From: Microbacterium sp. PM5
Lineage (GTDB): Bacteria > Actinomycetota > Actinomycetes > Actinomycetales > Microbacteriaceae
NCBI RefSeq assembly: GCF_003293595.1
Contig: NZ_CP022162.1
Coordinates: 1,681,183-1,745,182 of the forward strand
DNA: 64,000 nucleotides
Direction: 5' to 3'
The position numbers and the translations under genes were made by a program. Shown here piece after piece: positions 6,880 to 15,390 of the stretch (position 1 is the stretch's first letter; the number at the start of each line of letters is the position of its first letter). Under the pieces are notes generated by a model. The model was not told the origin of the DNA. It ran no database searches and saw only the letters and a list, made by a program, of their open reading frames with translations.

Positions 6880-8916
6880 ATGACGAACCCCACCGTCGCC
6901 GAACTCCTCGCCCGGAGCAACCGTCTGGGCGCCGACCCCGCGAACACGAACTACGCCGGCGGCAACACGTCCGCCAAGGGCACGGACATCGACCCGGTCA
7001 CCGGAGCCCCCGTCGAGCTGCTCTGGGTCAAGGGCTCCGGCGGCGACCTGGGCACGCTCACCGAGCCGGGACTGGCCGTGCTCCGCCTCGACCGCGTGCG
7101 CGCGCTCGTCGACGTGTACCCCGGCGTCGACCGCGAGGACGAGATGGTCGCCGCGTTCGACTACTGCCTCCACGGCAAGGGCGGCGCCGCTCCCTCGATC
7201 GACACCGCGATGCACGCGCTCGTGGATGCCGCCCACGTCGACCACCTGCACCCCGATGCGGGCATCGCGATCGCCACCGCCGCCGACGGCCCCGCGCTCA
7301 CCCGCGCGATCTTCGGCGACACGGTCGTCTGGGTGCCCTGGCGCCGTCCGGGCTTCCAGCTCGGGCTGGACATCGCGGCGATCAGGGCCGAGAACCCCCG
7401 GGCGATCGGCACGATCCTCGGCGGCCACGGCATCACCGCATGGGGCGAGACCAGCGCCGAGGCCGAGCGAAACTCCTCCACTATCATCGCGATGGCCGCC
7501 GCCTACCTCGCCGAACACGGCGATCCGGCTCCGTTCGGAGGAGTTCGGGACGGCTACCAGGCCCTTCCCCTCGCGCAGCGGCGTGCCCGCGCGGCGGCGC
7601 TCGCGCCCACCATCCGCGGCCTCGTCTCCAGCGATCGTCCGATGCTCGGTCACTTCACCGACAGCGACACCGTGCTGGAATTCCTCGCGTCCGAGGCGTC
7701 GCCGCGCCTCGCGGCGTTGGGCACGAGCTGCCCCGACCACTTCCTGCGCACCAAGGTGAAGCCGCTGCTGCTGGACCTGCCCGCGACGGCCTCCCTCGAC
7801 GACCAGCTCGGCCGCCTGCACGAGCTGGTCGAGGACTACCGTGTCGACTACCGGGCGTACTACGACGCGCACGCCGACGCCGACAGTCCCGCGATGCGCG
7901 GCGCCGACCCGCTCATCGTGCTCGTGCCGGGGGTGGGGATGTTCTCCTACGGCGCGACGAAGCAGACGGCGCGAGTGGCGGGCGAGTTCTACGTCAACGC
8001 CATCAACGTCATGCGCGGCGCCGAGGCGGTCTCCACGTACACCCCGATCTCGGACGCCGAGAAGTTCCGCATCGAATACTGGGCCCTGGAGGAGGCCAAG
8101 CTCCAGCGGATGCCGAAGCCGAAGAGCCACCAGGGGCGCATCGCGTTCGTCACGGGCGCGGCCTCCGGCATCGGCAAAGCGATCGCCGCACGCCTGGCCG
8201 CCGAGGGTGCGTGCGTCGTGGTCGCCGACCTCGACCTCGAGAAGGCCCGGGCCGCCGCCGCGGAGCTGGGCGGGCCGGACGTGGCGATCGGCGTCGCGGC
8301 GAACGTGGCGGATGCCGAGGCCGTCCAGGCCGCGATCGACGAGACGATCCTCGCCTTCGGCGGCGTCGACCTCGTCGTCAACAATGCCGGTCTCTCGCTG
8401 TCGAAGCCGCTGCTGGAGACGACGGAGAAGGACTGGGACCTGCAGCACGACGTCATGGCCAAGGGCTCGTTCCTGGTGTCGAAGGCCGCCGCAGCGGCGC
8501 TCATCGCGCAGAGGATGGGCGGCGACGTCATCTACATCTCCTCGAAGAACTCCGTCTTCGCCGGACCGAACAACATCGCCTACTCGGCGACGAAAGCCGA
8601 CCAGGCGCACCAGGTGCGTCTGCTCGCGGTCGAGCTGGGTGAACACGGGGTGCGGGTGAACGGCGTCAACCCCGACGGCGTGGTGCGCGGCTCCGGGATC
8701 TTCGCCGCGGGCTGGGGCGCGAACCGCGCGGCGACCTACGGGGTCAAGGAGGAGGATCTCGGCCAGTTCTACGCCAACCGCACGATCCTCAAGCGCGAGG
8801 TGGTGCCCGAGAACGTCGCCGACGCGGTCTTCGTGCTCACCGGACCCGAGCTGTCGCGCACCACGGGCCTGCACGTCCCGGTGGACTCCGGCGTCGCGGC
8901 CGCGTTCCTGCGATGA
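6880..8916 (+). CDS. rhaD: Bifunctional rhamnulose-1-phosphate aldolase / lactaldehyde dehydrogenase
   Basis: A 678-residue fusion. Residues 1 to about 400 are a class II aldolase domain with zinc-ligand stretches HVDHLHPDAG and GGHGITAWG. From about residue 415 a short-chain dehydrogenase domain follows (TGAASGIG, VNNAG, YSATK). This is the RhaEW/RhaD fusion found in Bacillus and actinobacteria. It cleaves L-rhamnulose-1-phosphate to dihydroxyacetone phosphate and L-lactaldehyde, and the SDR half oxidises the lactaldehyde. The ATG at 6880 is 2 bp after the rhaI stop, and the aldolase domain begins a few residues later (NPTVAELLARSNRLG). Its stop overlaps the rhaB start by 4 bp. Confidence 0.94.
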   Translation: MTNPTVAELLARSNRLGADPANTNYAGGNTSAKGTDIDPVTGAPVELLWVKGSGGDLGTLTEPGLAVLRLDRVRALVDVYPGVDREDEMVAAFDYCLHGKGGAAPSIDTAMHALVDAAHVDHLHPDAGIAIATAADGPALTRAIFGDTVVWVPWRRPGFQLGLDIAAIRAENPRAIGTILGGHGITAWGETSAEAERNSSTIIAMAAAYLAEHGDPAPFGGVRDGYQALPLAQRRARAAALAPTIRGLVSSDRPMLGHFTDSDTVLEFLASEASPRLAALGTSCPDHFLRTKVKPLLLDLPATASLDDQLGRLHELVEDYRVDYRAYYDAHADADSPAMRGADPLIVLVPGVGMFSYGATKQTARVAGEFYVNAINVMRGAEAVSTYTPISDAEKFRIEYWALEEAKLQRMPKPKSHQGRIAFVTGAASGIGKAIAARLAAEGACVVVADLDLEKARAAAAELGGPDVAIGVAANVADAEAVQAAIDETILAFGGVDLVVNNAGLSLSKPLLETTEKDWDLQHDVMAKGSFLVSKAAAAALIAQRMGGDVIYISSKNSVFAGPNNIAYSATKADQAHQVRLLAVELGEHGVRVNGVNPDGVVRGSGIFAAGWGANRAATYGVKEEDLGQFYANRTILKREVVPENVADAVFVLTGPELSRTTGLHVPVDSGVAAAFLR

Positions 8917-10334
8917 TCCACACGCCACGCGCGGTCGCCGCGATCGATCTGGGCGCGACCAGCGGGCGCGTCGTGCTCGGGCGGGTCGGGCGCGGCATCC
9001 TCGACACCGAGACGGTGGCGCGATTTCCCAACGATCCGATCCGCCTGGGCACGGGCCTGCACTGGGATGCCGCAGGGCTCTATGCCGCATCCGTGCACGG
9101 CCTGCGGGACGCCTTCCGCCGCGAACCGCAGATCGCGAGCATCGGCGTGGACTCGTGGGCCGTCGACTACGCGCTGCTGCGCGACGGGCGGCTGCTCGGC
9201 ATCCCGTTCCACTATCGCGACGAGCGCACCGCCCGCGGCGTCGCGGCGGTGGAGACCGCCATCGCACGCGACGACCTGTTCGCGCGCAACGGCCTGCAGT
9301 TCCTGCCGTTCACCACGGCGTACCAACTGGCCGCCGAGCCGCCCGAGCTGATGGCGACCGCCGACACGCTGCTGCTGATCCCCGACCTCATCGCCTTCTG
9401 GCTCACCGGCGCTCGCCGCGCCGAGCTCACCAACGCATCGACGACGGGGCTGCTCGACGCGCGCAGGCGAACATGGGACGACGAGCTCGTGTCCGCTCTC
9501 AGACTGCCGCGCACCGTGCTCCCGCCGCTCATCGCTCCGGGCGAGCGGATCGGAGAGCTCCTCCCCCACGTCCATGCGAGTGTGGGCGGCACCGCGCCGG
9601 TCATCGCCGTGGGCTCGCACGACACGGCATCCGCCGTCGTCGCCGTGCCCATGCGGGCCGAGGCCGCCGCCTACATCTCGTGCGGGACCTGGGGGCTGGT
9701 CGGCGTCGAGGTCGCCCATCCGGTGCTGACTCCCGCGGTGCGCGCCGCGAACGTCACCAACGAGGGCGGCGTCGACGGGCGCGTGCGCCTGCTGCACAAC
9801 GTCATGGGGCTGTGGATCCTCAGCGAGGCCGTCCGCGGCTGGTCGCGCGATGGCGGGGACGTCGAGCTGGCGACGCTGCTGGCCGCGGCGGCGCAGGTGC
9901 CGGCATCCGCCGCGCCCGTGTTCGACGTCGACGACCCCCGCTTCCTCGCCCCCGGCGACATGCCCGCGCGCATCGACGCGTGGTGCGACGAGAACGGTGT
10001 CGCCCCGCCGCGGACGCGCGCCGCGTACGTCCGCGCGATCGTCGAGTCGCTCTCGCAGGCCTTCGCGGATGCCGTCGCCACCACGTCCCGGCTGGGCGGC
10101 GTGGACGTGCGCACCGTCCACCTCGTCGGCGGCGGTGCACTCAATGAACTGCTGTGTCAGCGCACGGCCGACCGGTGCGGCGTTCCCGTCGTGGCGGGAC
10201 CGGTCGAGGCGACCGCGCTCGGCAACGTCCTGATCCAGGCACGCGCGGCGGGCGTGATCGACGGAGAGCTCGAACAGCTGCGAGACCTCGTCGCGCGCAC
10301 ACAGGAGCTGCGCCGGTACGAGCCGCGGGCGTGA
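8913..10334 (+). CDS. rhaB: Rhamnulokinase
   Basis: A 473-residue FGGY-family sugar kinase that phosphorylates L-rhamnulose at C1. It starts with the ATP-binding strand VAAIDLGATSGRVVLG. It carries SHDTASAVVAVP and YISCGTWGLVGVE in the middle and the C-terminal phosphate loop HLVGGGALNELLCQRTAD. Together with the isomerase and the aldolase-dehydrogenase it completes rhamnose breakdown. The start overlaps the upstream stop as ATGA. The stop abuts the stop of the convergent DUF1349 gene with no intervening base, so there is no room for a separate terminator. Confidence 0.95.
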   Translation: MIHTPRAVAAIDLGATSGRVVLGRVGRGILDTETVARFPNDPIRLGTGLHWDAAGLYAASVHGLRDAFRREPQIASIGVDSWAVDYALLRDGRLLGIPFHYRDERTARGVAAVETAIARDDLFARNGLQFLPFTTAYQLAAEPPELMATADTLLLIPDLIAFWLTGARRAELTNASTTGLLDARRRTWDDELVSALRLPRTVLPPLIAPGERIGELLPHVHASVGGTAPVIAVGSHDTASAVVAVPMRAEAAAYISCGTWGLVGVEVAHPVLTPAVRAANVTNEGGVDGRVRLLHNVMGLWILSEAVRGWSRDGGDVELATLLAAAAQVPASAAPVFDVDDPRFLAPGDMPARIDAWCDENGVAPPRTRAAYVRAIVESLSQAFADAVATTSRLGGVDVRTVHLVGGGALNELLCQRTADRCGVPVVAGPVEATALGNVLIQARAAGVIDGELEQLRDLVARTQELRRYEPRA

Positions 10335-10916
10335 TCAGTGCAGGGACGCGTCGGCGTCGGTGTGCAGCCACTCGGTGAACACGACCTCGAGGCCGGCGCG
10401 CGTCGGCGCGCACACCATCGGTCCCGCCTGCGCGTCGAGATCGCCGCGGAACGGCGCGACCCGCACCAGACGCAACGGCTCGCCGTCGACGCCGGCGCGC
10501 ACGGTGAGGGCATCCTCGCCGCGGCTCACGCGCACGCGCAACGGCCGCCCGGCCCACTCCGGCACCGCCCCGACCGACCAGTCCGACATGATGTCGGTGA
10601 CGACGGCGCCGACGCCGAGCACACCGTCGGCGTTCTCGACTCCGGCCTTCATCCAGCGCTCATCGTCGGCGCGCACGAACAGTCCCGCCTGATCGAACTG
10701 CGCTGTGAAGTCGGCCTCGAAGACGACCTCCATGGCCGTCCCGACCGGCAGCGGTGCGATCAGCGCGTGCTCGGTGTCGTGGACGAAGCCGTACGCCGTG
10801 CGGCGCCATGCGTCACTGCCTTCGACGGCGGTGACCACCAGCGCGCCGTCCCGCTCACTCACCGCGGCCGGCGGACTCGTCCACGTTCCGGCATCCCAGG
10901 CGACACGTTCTCTCAT
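10335..10916 (-). CDS. DUF1349 domain-containing protein
   Basis: A 193-residue beta-jelly-roll protein of the DUF1349 (YesU-like, concanavalin-fold) family. Typical positions are FEADFTAQFDQAGLFVRADDERWMKAGVE and a downstream VRVSRGEDALTVRA strand. It has no signal peptide and no recognised catalytic residues. Its ATG overlaps the stop of the beta-galactosidase by 4 bp, so the two are co-translated and it probably acts on or binds the same plant-polysaccharide fragments. YesU of Bacillus sits in a rhamnogalacturonan cluster, which agrees with this neighbourhood. Its function remains unknown. Confidence 0.88.
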   Translation of the reverse strand: MRERVAWDAGTWTSPPAAVSERDGALVVTAVEGSDAWRRTAYGFVHDTEHALIAPLPVGTAMEVVFEADFTAQFDQAGLFVRADDERWMKAGVENADGVLGVGAVVTDIMSDWSVGAVPEWAGRPLRVRVSRGEDALTVRAGVDGEPLRLVRVAPFRGDLDAQAGPMVCAPTRAGLEVVFTEWLHTDADASLH

Positions 10917-12970
10917 GAGCCCATCCTGCCGTGCGCAGCCGCGACGGCCGCCTCGTCGGACGCACCGACGGGAAGAGTCAGCACCTCCACGCCGCGCGGG
11001 GCGACGCGCAGACCGTCTCCGGCGTCGACGACGACCTCCTCGTCGGTGCGGTTGACGAGGAACACATACCGGTTCGTCGCGTCCTCGCGGACGATCACCT
11101 CGAGCCGACCTCCGGCCGCGAGCGGGTCGGCCGCGAGTGCGTCGATGTCACCGGCGAGACGCTCGAGCAGGGCGCGGGCGCCCTCCCGACCGAGGTCGGC
11201 GGAGACGTAGGTCGCCGACCCGTCGCCGGCCCGGCGACGGGTGACGGCGGGCATCCCGGCGAGGTCGCCGGCCGCATAGGTGTCCAGCACCTCGACGTCG
11301 GCGCCGACGCGGGCGATCCGCTCGCTCCAGTGCGGCGCCCGTGCCCCGGAGGCGAGCACGGCCTCCTCCTCGGGCAGAAGCGGCACGAACTCTTCGACCG
11401 TCACGCCGAGCACCTCGCGAAGCGCGCCGGGGTAGCCGCCCAGCCAGACCCGGTCGTGCTCGTCGACGATTCCGGAGAAGTACGTCGTCACGAGATGGCG
11501 GCCGCTGCGCACGACGGTCTCCAGCCGGGTGCGCAACGCGTCGGGCACGACGTGCAGCATCGGCGCGATGACGACCTCGTAGTCGTCGAGGGATGCCGAG
11601 ACGGGAACGACGTCGGTGCGCACGCCGAGGTCCAGCAGCGCGCGATACCAGGCCAGCGTCTCGTCGTCGTAGCGGATCGCGTCGGTGGGGTGCGAGTCGC
11701 GCCCGCTGACCCACCAGGACTCGTAGTCGAAGACGACCGCGACGCGTGCACGCTCCCGGTGCGAGCCGGTGACCTCCGACAGTTCCTGCAGCCGTGCACC
11801 GAGCGCCACGATGTCACGGAACACACGGCTGTGCTCGCCGGCGTGCGGCACCATGCCCGAGTGGTACCGCTCGCCGCCGGCGCGGGACTGGCGCCACTGG
11901 AAGAAGCACACCGCATCCGCCCCGTGCCCGACGTGGGTCAGCGCGTCGCGCAGCAGCACGCCCGGCCGCTTGGGCGGGTTCACCTCGCGCCAGTTGATCG
12001 CACTCGGCGCGTGCTCCATCAGGAACCAGGGCCGCCCCTCGGCGATGTTGCCGGTGAGATTCGCCCAGAAGGAGAGGTCATCACGGCCGACCTCGCCAGG
12101 CCGCAGGTAGTGGTCGTTGGAGACGAAGTCGACATCCCCGGCCCACGAGGGGTAGTCGATGTCCCGAACGTTCTGCGCGACCATGAAGTTCGTCGTGAAC
12201 GGGATGTCGGGCGTCACCTCGGCGAGCACGGCGGCCTCGGCGCGCAGGTGATCGCGCACCGCGTCCGACGAGAACCGCTCGAAGTCGAGCCGCTGGCCGG
12301 GGTTGCGGTGCGTGGGCGCGGTGCGCGGCGGCAGGATCTGATCCCACTCGGTGTAGTGCTGCGACCAGAAGGCCGTTCCCCAGGCATCGTTGAGCGCGTC
12401 GAGCGTGCCGTAACGCTGCCGCAGCCACGCACGGAAGGCCCGGGCGGCGTCGTCGGAGTAGTCGTAGATGTTGTGGCAGCCCAGTTCGTTCGAGATGTGC
12501 CAGGCGATGATCGCAGGGTGATCGCCGTAGCGCTCTGCGAGGGCGCGCACCAGTCGCAGCGCGTGCTCGCGGAACACGGGCGAGGTGGGCCGCCAGTGCT
12601 GACGCGCACCCGGCCACAGCACGGTGCCGTCCTCGGTCTGCGGGAGGATCTCGGGATGCCGCTGCGACAGCCAGGCAGGAGGCGACGCCGTCGCCGTGGC
12701 AAGGTCGACGTCGATGCCGTTCTCGTGCAGCAGATCGATGACCTCGTCGAGCCAGGCGAAGTCGTACTCGCCCGGACGCGGCTCCAGGAGCGCCCACGAG
12801 AAGATCGCGAGTGACACGACGTTCACTCCGGCCTCGCGCATCAGACGCATGTCCTCTGCCCAGACGTCGCGCGACCACTGCTCGGGGTTGTAGTCGGCGC
12901 CGTAGCGTATGCGCCGCGCCCCCGTCGCGCCGTCTCGGACCCAGCGATACTCCCGTGCCTGCGTTGCCAT
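10913..12970 (-). CDS. Beta-galactosidase, glycoside hydrolase family 42
   Basis: A 685-residue intracellular GH42 enzyme. The N-terminus has RIRYGADYNPEQWSRDVWAEDMRLM, characteristic of the family. The acid/base glutamate is in WHISNELGCHNIYDYS and the nucleophile glutamate in FLMEHAPSAINWREVN. A trimerisation domain (RARVAVVFDYESWW) and a small C-terminal beta domain follow. There is no signal peptide, so it hydrolyses imported galacto-oligosaccharides, for example from galactan side chains of pectin. Divergent from a TetR gene with a perfect palindrome between them; DUF1349 follows it in the operon. Confidence 0.94.
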   Translation of the reverse strand: MATQAREYRWVRDGATGARRIRYGADYNPEQWSRDVWAEDMRLMREAGVNVVSLAIFSWALLEPRPGEYDFAWLDEVIDLLHENGIDVDLATATASPPAWLSQRHPEILPQTEDGTVLWPGARQHWRPTSPVFREHALRLVRALAERYGDHPAIIAWHISNELGCHNIYDYSDDAARAFRAWLRQRYGTLDALNDAWGTAFWSQHYTEWDQILPPRTAPTHRNPGQRLDFERFSSDAVRDHLRAEAAVLAEVTPDIPFTTNFMVAQNVRDIDYPSWAGDVDFVSNDHYLRPGEVGRDDLSFWANLTGNIAEGRPWFLMEHAPSAINWREVNPPKRPGVLLRDALTHVGHGADAVCFFQWRQSRAGGERYHSGMVPHAGEHSRVFRDIVALGARLQELSEVTGSHRERARVAVVFDYESWWVSGRDSHPTDAIRYDDETLAWYRALLDLGVRTDVVPVSASLDDYEVVIAPMLHVVPDALRTRLETVVRSGRHLVTTYFSGIVDEHDRVWLGGYPGALREVLGVTVEEFVPLLPEEEAVLASGARAPHWSERIARVGADVEVLDTYAAGDLAGMPAVTRRRAGDGSATYVSADLGREGARALLERLAGDIDALAADPLAAGGRLEVIVREDATNRYVFLVNRTDEEVVVDAGDGLRVAPRGVEVLTLPVGASDEAAVAAAHGRMGS

Positions 12971-12993
12971 GACGGCATCCTATATCGAATATC

Positions 12994-13007
12994 GTGCACA
13001 TGCACGG
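12994..13007. promoter_or_regulatory. Palindromic operator between beta-galactosidase and TetR genes
   Basis: CGTGCA-CA-TGCACG is a perfect inverted repeat in the 72-bp divergent space. It sits 24 bp from the beta-galactosidase ATG and 36 bp from the TetR ATG. It is next to AT-rich TATATCGAATATCG, a likely -10 area. Position and symmetry suit the operator of the adjacent TetR protein. Confidence 0.6.
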
Positions 13008-13042
13008 TTTTTTCGGCGCGCGCCACGGTACGCTGTCATGCC

Positions 13043-13645
13043 ATGACGACCCCGACTCCGGCTCGCCGCGGTCCGTACGCGAAGTCGGCCGAACGGCGCG
13101 CGGAGATCATCGCGTCGGCGACGGCGATCTTCAGCGCCCACGGCTACCGCGGAGGTTCCCTGCGTCAGATCGCCGCTGAACTGGGGCTCGGCCTGACGAC
13201 GGTCATGCATCACTTCCCGACGAAGGTGTCGCTGCTGGCAGCGGTCTTGGAGCAGGAGGATGCCGCAGATGCCGACTTCCTCGGACGCACCCGTCGCGAC
13301 GGACTCATCCCGACCGTGCTGGGCATCGTCGAACGCAATCTCGACCGTCGCGAGCTGGTGCGCATGTTCTCCATCGTCTCGGCGGAGGCCACCTACCCCG
13401 GACACGAGGCGCACGACTGGCTGCGCCAGCGGTACGCGCGCGTCATCGCCGACTACGCCGGCGCGATCGCCGCCGATCGCGCCGCCGGAAGGATCGACCC
13501 GCCCGTCGGCGACGACACCGCTCTGGCCGCCCTGGTCATCACGGGGTGGGAGGGCGTTCAGATCCGCTGGCTCGCCGATGATTCGGACCCCGTGGCGGCC
13601 ATGTCCCTGCTTCTGTCGAGTGCACTGCGACCACGGGCGGCATAA
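13043..13645 (+). CDS. TetR/AcrR-family regulator
   Basis: A 200-residue regulator. The DNA-binding domain covers about residues 15-65 (AEIIASATAIFSAHGYRGGSLRQIAAELGLGLTTVMHHFPTK in two stretches), followed by a helical ligand domain ending ITGWEGVQIRWLAD. Divergent from the GH42 beta-galactosidase, so it probably represses that gene and itself through the palindrome at 12994-13007. Ligand unknown; a galactoside or a galactan-derived product is a guess from context. Confidence 0.9.
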   Translation: MTTPTPARRGPYAKSAERRAEIIASATAIFSAHGYRGGSLRQIAAELGLGLTTVMHHFPTKVSLLAAVLEQEDAADADFLGRTRRDGLIPTVLGIVERNLDRRELVRMFSIVSAEATYPGHEAHDWLRQRYARVIADYAGAIAADRAAGRIDPPVGDDTALAALVITGWEGVQIRWLADDSDPVAAMSLLLSSALRPRAA

Positions 13646-13690
13646 TGGGTTTGTGCCTTCCGGCACGCTGAAGCCGAGAATCGAGGCCCC

Positions 13691-14047
13691 ATGCCCTATC
13701 GCAACCAGGAAACGGTCGCCTCATGGGTGCGCGATTACCTCGAGGACCGCAACGTCGAGGCCTCCTCCGTATCGGTTCTCGAGAAGGACTTCACTCCGGG
13801 ACCGGACTCCGGCCTCGTCGTCGTCGCCTTGAGCAACGCGTCCACGGTCACCTACATCCAGCCGGTCATCGCCGACGGCCACCCGCGGTGGATGGTGACG
13901 TTCGAGCCCCGGACCGAGAGTTTCGACCTCGATGCCACGGGCGTTGCGCGACTGTCAGCAGATCTGTCCGACCTCGCCGAGCTGTGCGGCTACCTGCAGG
14001 GACGCACCGAGCAGGCCATCGCCGAGGCAACCGCCGCCGGAGTCTGA
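13691..14047 (+). CDS. Small hypothetical protein, YbjN-like
   Basis: A 118-residue cytosolic protein with no signal or membrane segment. It starts PYRNQETVASWVRDYLEDRN, then alternates strands (VVVALSNASTVTYIQPVI) and ends with a helix (ADLSDLAELCGYLQGRTEQAI). The layout resembles YbjN/type-III-chaperone-like alpha-beta proteins, but I see no signature that fixes a family. It is on the same strand as the TetR, 45 bp downstream, with little sign of shared function. I do not recognise its role. Confidence 0.75.
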   Translation: MPYRNQETVASWVRDYLEDRNVEASSVSVLEKDFTPGPDSGLVVVALSNASTVTYIQPVIADGHPRWMVTFEPRTESFDLDATGVARLSADLSDLAELCGYLQGRTEQAIAEATAAGV

Positions 14048-14070
14048 GCATCGCGAGGCCCCTGGGATCT

Positions 14071-14098
14071 CGCGGTCTAGATCACGCGGTCTAGATCA
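14071..14098. repeat. Perfect 14-bp tandem repeat at a gene end
   Basis: CGCGGTCTAGATCA occurs twice head to tail (14071-14084 and 14085-14098). The second copy contains the TAG stop of the minus-strand gene ending at 14091, so one unit duplicated across the gene's 3' end. Each unit includes the self-complementary TCTAGA. Confidence 0.8.
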
Positions 14099-14429
14099 GA
14101 GGAGTCGTGAGGACGGCGGTCGCCAAGGCTCCCAGCGCGACGACACCGCTCACCGTTGCCGCTGTCTGCCACAGCACCTGCGCCCGCGGCGAGGACTCGA
14201 CACCGGATTCGGGCCGCACCGCGTGCGCGGTGAACACAGCGCGCTGGGCCTCCGCAAGGCTCACGTAGCGGCCCACCGGGGTCGATCGCGAGTCGAAGCC
14301 GACGAAGTGACCGTCGGGCGTGGCCTCCACACAGCCCACGTAGTCGCCGGCACGCGAGGCGACGAAGAAGCCCTCGCTGACGCGAGCCCAGGTGACGCGC
14401 CCCGGCGACGCGGGAGCGATGATGCTCAT
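14091..14429 (-). CDS. Small hypothetical membrane protein
   Basis: A 112-residue protein with one C-terminal transmembrane segment (VLWQTAATVSGVVALGALAT, near residues 85-104). It has a soluble N-terminal part (YVGCVEATPDGHFVGFDSRS, VGRYVSLAEAQRAVFTA) that looks like a small beta domain of the DUF-type found in actinobacteria. Its ATG overlaps the stop of the upstream 108-residue gene by 4 bp, so the two form an operon. It ends almost directly at the C-terminal side of the membrane helix. Function unknown. Confidence 0.75.
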   Translation of the reverse strand: MSIIAPASPGRVTWARVSEGFFVASRAGDYVGCVEATPDGHFVGFDSRSTPVGRYVSLAEAQRAVFTAHAVRPESGVESSPRAQVLWQTAATVSGVVALGALATAVLTTPLI

Positions 14430-14752
14430 GCGACGGCCGCCAGCTCCGCGCGCGACGGCGCGGTGGTCAGCGCACGCTCCATCACCACTCCAGCCGCCGA
14501 AGCCGCCGCCTGGGCGATCTCGTTCACCCGCGCGGGGTCGAGGCGAATCGGCTCCGCGTCGTCGAACTCGAAGCGCAGGGGAATCGCACTGTGCACCCAC
14601 AGGGCGGTCCGTCCGTAGGCGGGCGAGGAGAACGTCAGGCTGAAGCCCTCCGACCGGCGCAGCTTCGTCATCGTCACCATCCGAAGGTGGGCGAGGTCGA
14701 CATCGTCGATCTCGATGGCGTCGGCGCTGTTGCCGTAGTACATGCGTCCCAT
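14426..14752 (-). CDS. DUF7882-type small Microbacteriaceae protein
   Basis: A 108-residue protein beginning MGRMYYGN, with DDVDLAHLRMVTMTKLRRSEGF and an ALWVHSAIPLRFEFD stretch. This pattern (MGR-Y-G, AHL--V---KLRR-E-F, W---PL-F-F) is a small family common in Microbacteriaceae. It is often mislabelled ATP-dependent DNA ligase in databases; it has no ligase lysine motif. A strong GGAGGGAG ribosome binding site precedes the ATG and a plausible promoter lies about 50 bp further up. It is co-translated with the membrane protein downstream and divergent from a MarR gene. Function unknown. Confidence 0.8.
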   Translation of the reverse strand: MGRMYYGNSADAIEIDDVDLAHLRMVTMTKLRRSEGFSLTFSSPAYGRTALWVHSAIPLRFEFDDAEPIRLDPARVNEIAQAAASAAGVVMERALTTAPSRAELAAVA

Positions 14753-14800
14753 CGTGACTCCCTCCGTGTGGCGCGGTACGCCAGGTCTGTTACGAGAAAG

Positions 14801-14828
14801 GTTATTCCGTGGATAAGTAGTTAGTCAA
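14801..14828 (-). promoter_or_regulatory. Candidate promoter for the DUF7882 operon
   Basis: Reading the minus strand, TTGACT (14828-14823), a 16-base spacer and AATAAC (14806-14801) lie in an unusually AT-rich gap (14753-14901). They point to the gene starting at 14752. The same gap must carry the promoter of the divergent MarR gene, whose protein may bind here. Confidence 0.5.
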
Positions 14829-14901
14829 GCGAGATAATTCATGAGCTATATTGGTGACACCGGACTTTTTCGGCGACGACTTCTTCTGGGAGGTGAGTGA
14901 G

Positions 14902-15390
14902 GTGACGACCGCACACACATCCGACACGGCCCCCGTGCTGGAAGCGCTCGCACGCTTTCGAGCGGCCGACGCGCAGATGCATCAGCGCGTGCGCACCCAT
15001 GCCGCCCTGGGTGAGAACGAACTCCGCATTCTCCAGTACGTGCTGGCCTGCGACCGCGCGGGCACCGATGTCAAGCCGAGCGAGATCTCGCGCCACCTGG
15101 GCATCAGCTCGGCATCGACGACGGCGCTGCTCGATCGCTTGGAGCGGCTCGGCAGCGTTCAGCGCGTGAGCCACCCCACCGACCGTCGCAGCATCCTCAT
15201 CGCACCGACCGAGCGCGCGGCAGCCGAGGTCGCCGCCCTCGTCGACGCGTTCGAGGACCGTGTCGCGCGCGCCATCGATCAGCTCTCCGACGACGGTCGC
15301 GCAGCGGTGCTGGCCTTCCTGGATGCGGCGACCGGGGCCGCCGACGATATCGCCGACCCCGCGGGCGCTCGCGACTACGCGTCGATGTGA
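14902..15390 (+). CDS. MarR-family regulator (paralogue 1)
   Basis: A 162-residue winged-helix regulator. The DNA-binding part is KPSEISRHLGISSASTTALLDRLERLG followed by the wing RVSHPTDRRSILIAPT. I place the start at the GTG at 14902 because GGGAGG sits eight bases upstream; an in-frame GTG at 14893 and further starts to 14851 are possible. Divergent from the DUF7882 operon, which it may control. Its 3' end overlaps by 16 bp the 3' end of a close paralogue on the other strand (shared GENEL and SASTTALLDRLE), as if an inverted duplication produced the pair. Confidence 0.88.
   Translation: MTTAHTSDTAPVLEALARFRAADAQMHQRVRTHAALGENELRILQYVLACDRAGTDVKPSEISRHLGISSASTTALLDRLERLGSVQRVSHPTDRRSILIAPTERAAAEVAALVDAFEDRVARAIDQLSDDGRAAVLAFLDAATGAADDIADPAGARDYASM

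Noticed and set aside
6718..9267. 849-codon minus-strand frame
   Set aside because: Antisense to rhaI, the aldolase fusion and rhaB, which have clear domains; the minus frame is low-complexity Arg/Gly/Ala.
14426..14752. Possible ATP-dependent DNA ligase annotation
   Set aside because: Only 108 residues and no ligase KxDG motif; that name is a common mislabel for this small family.
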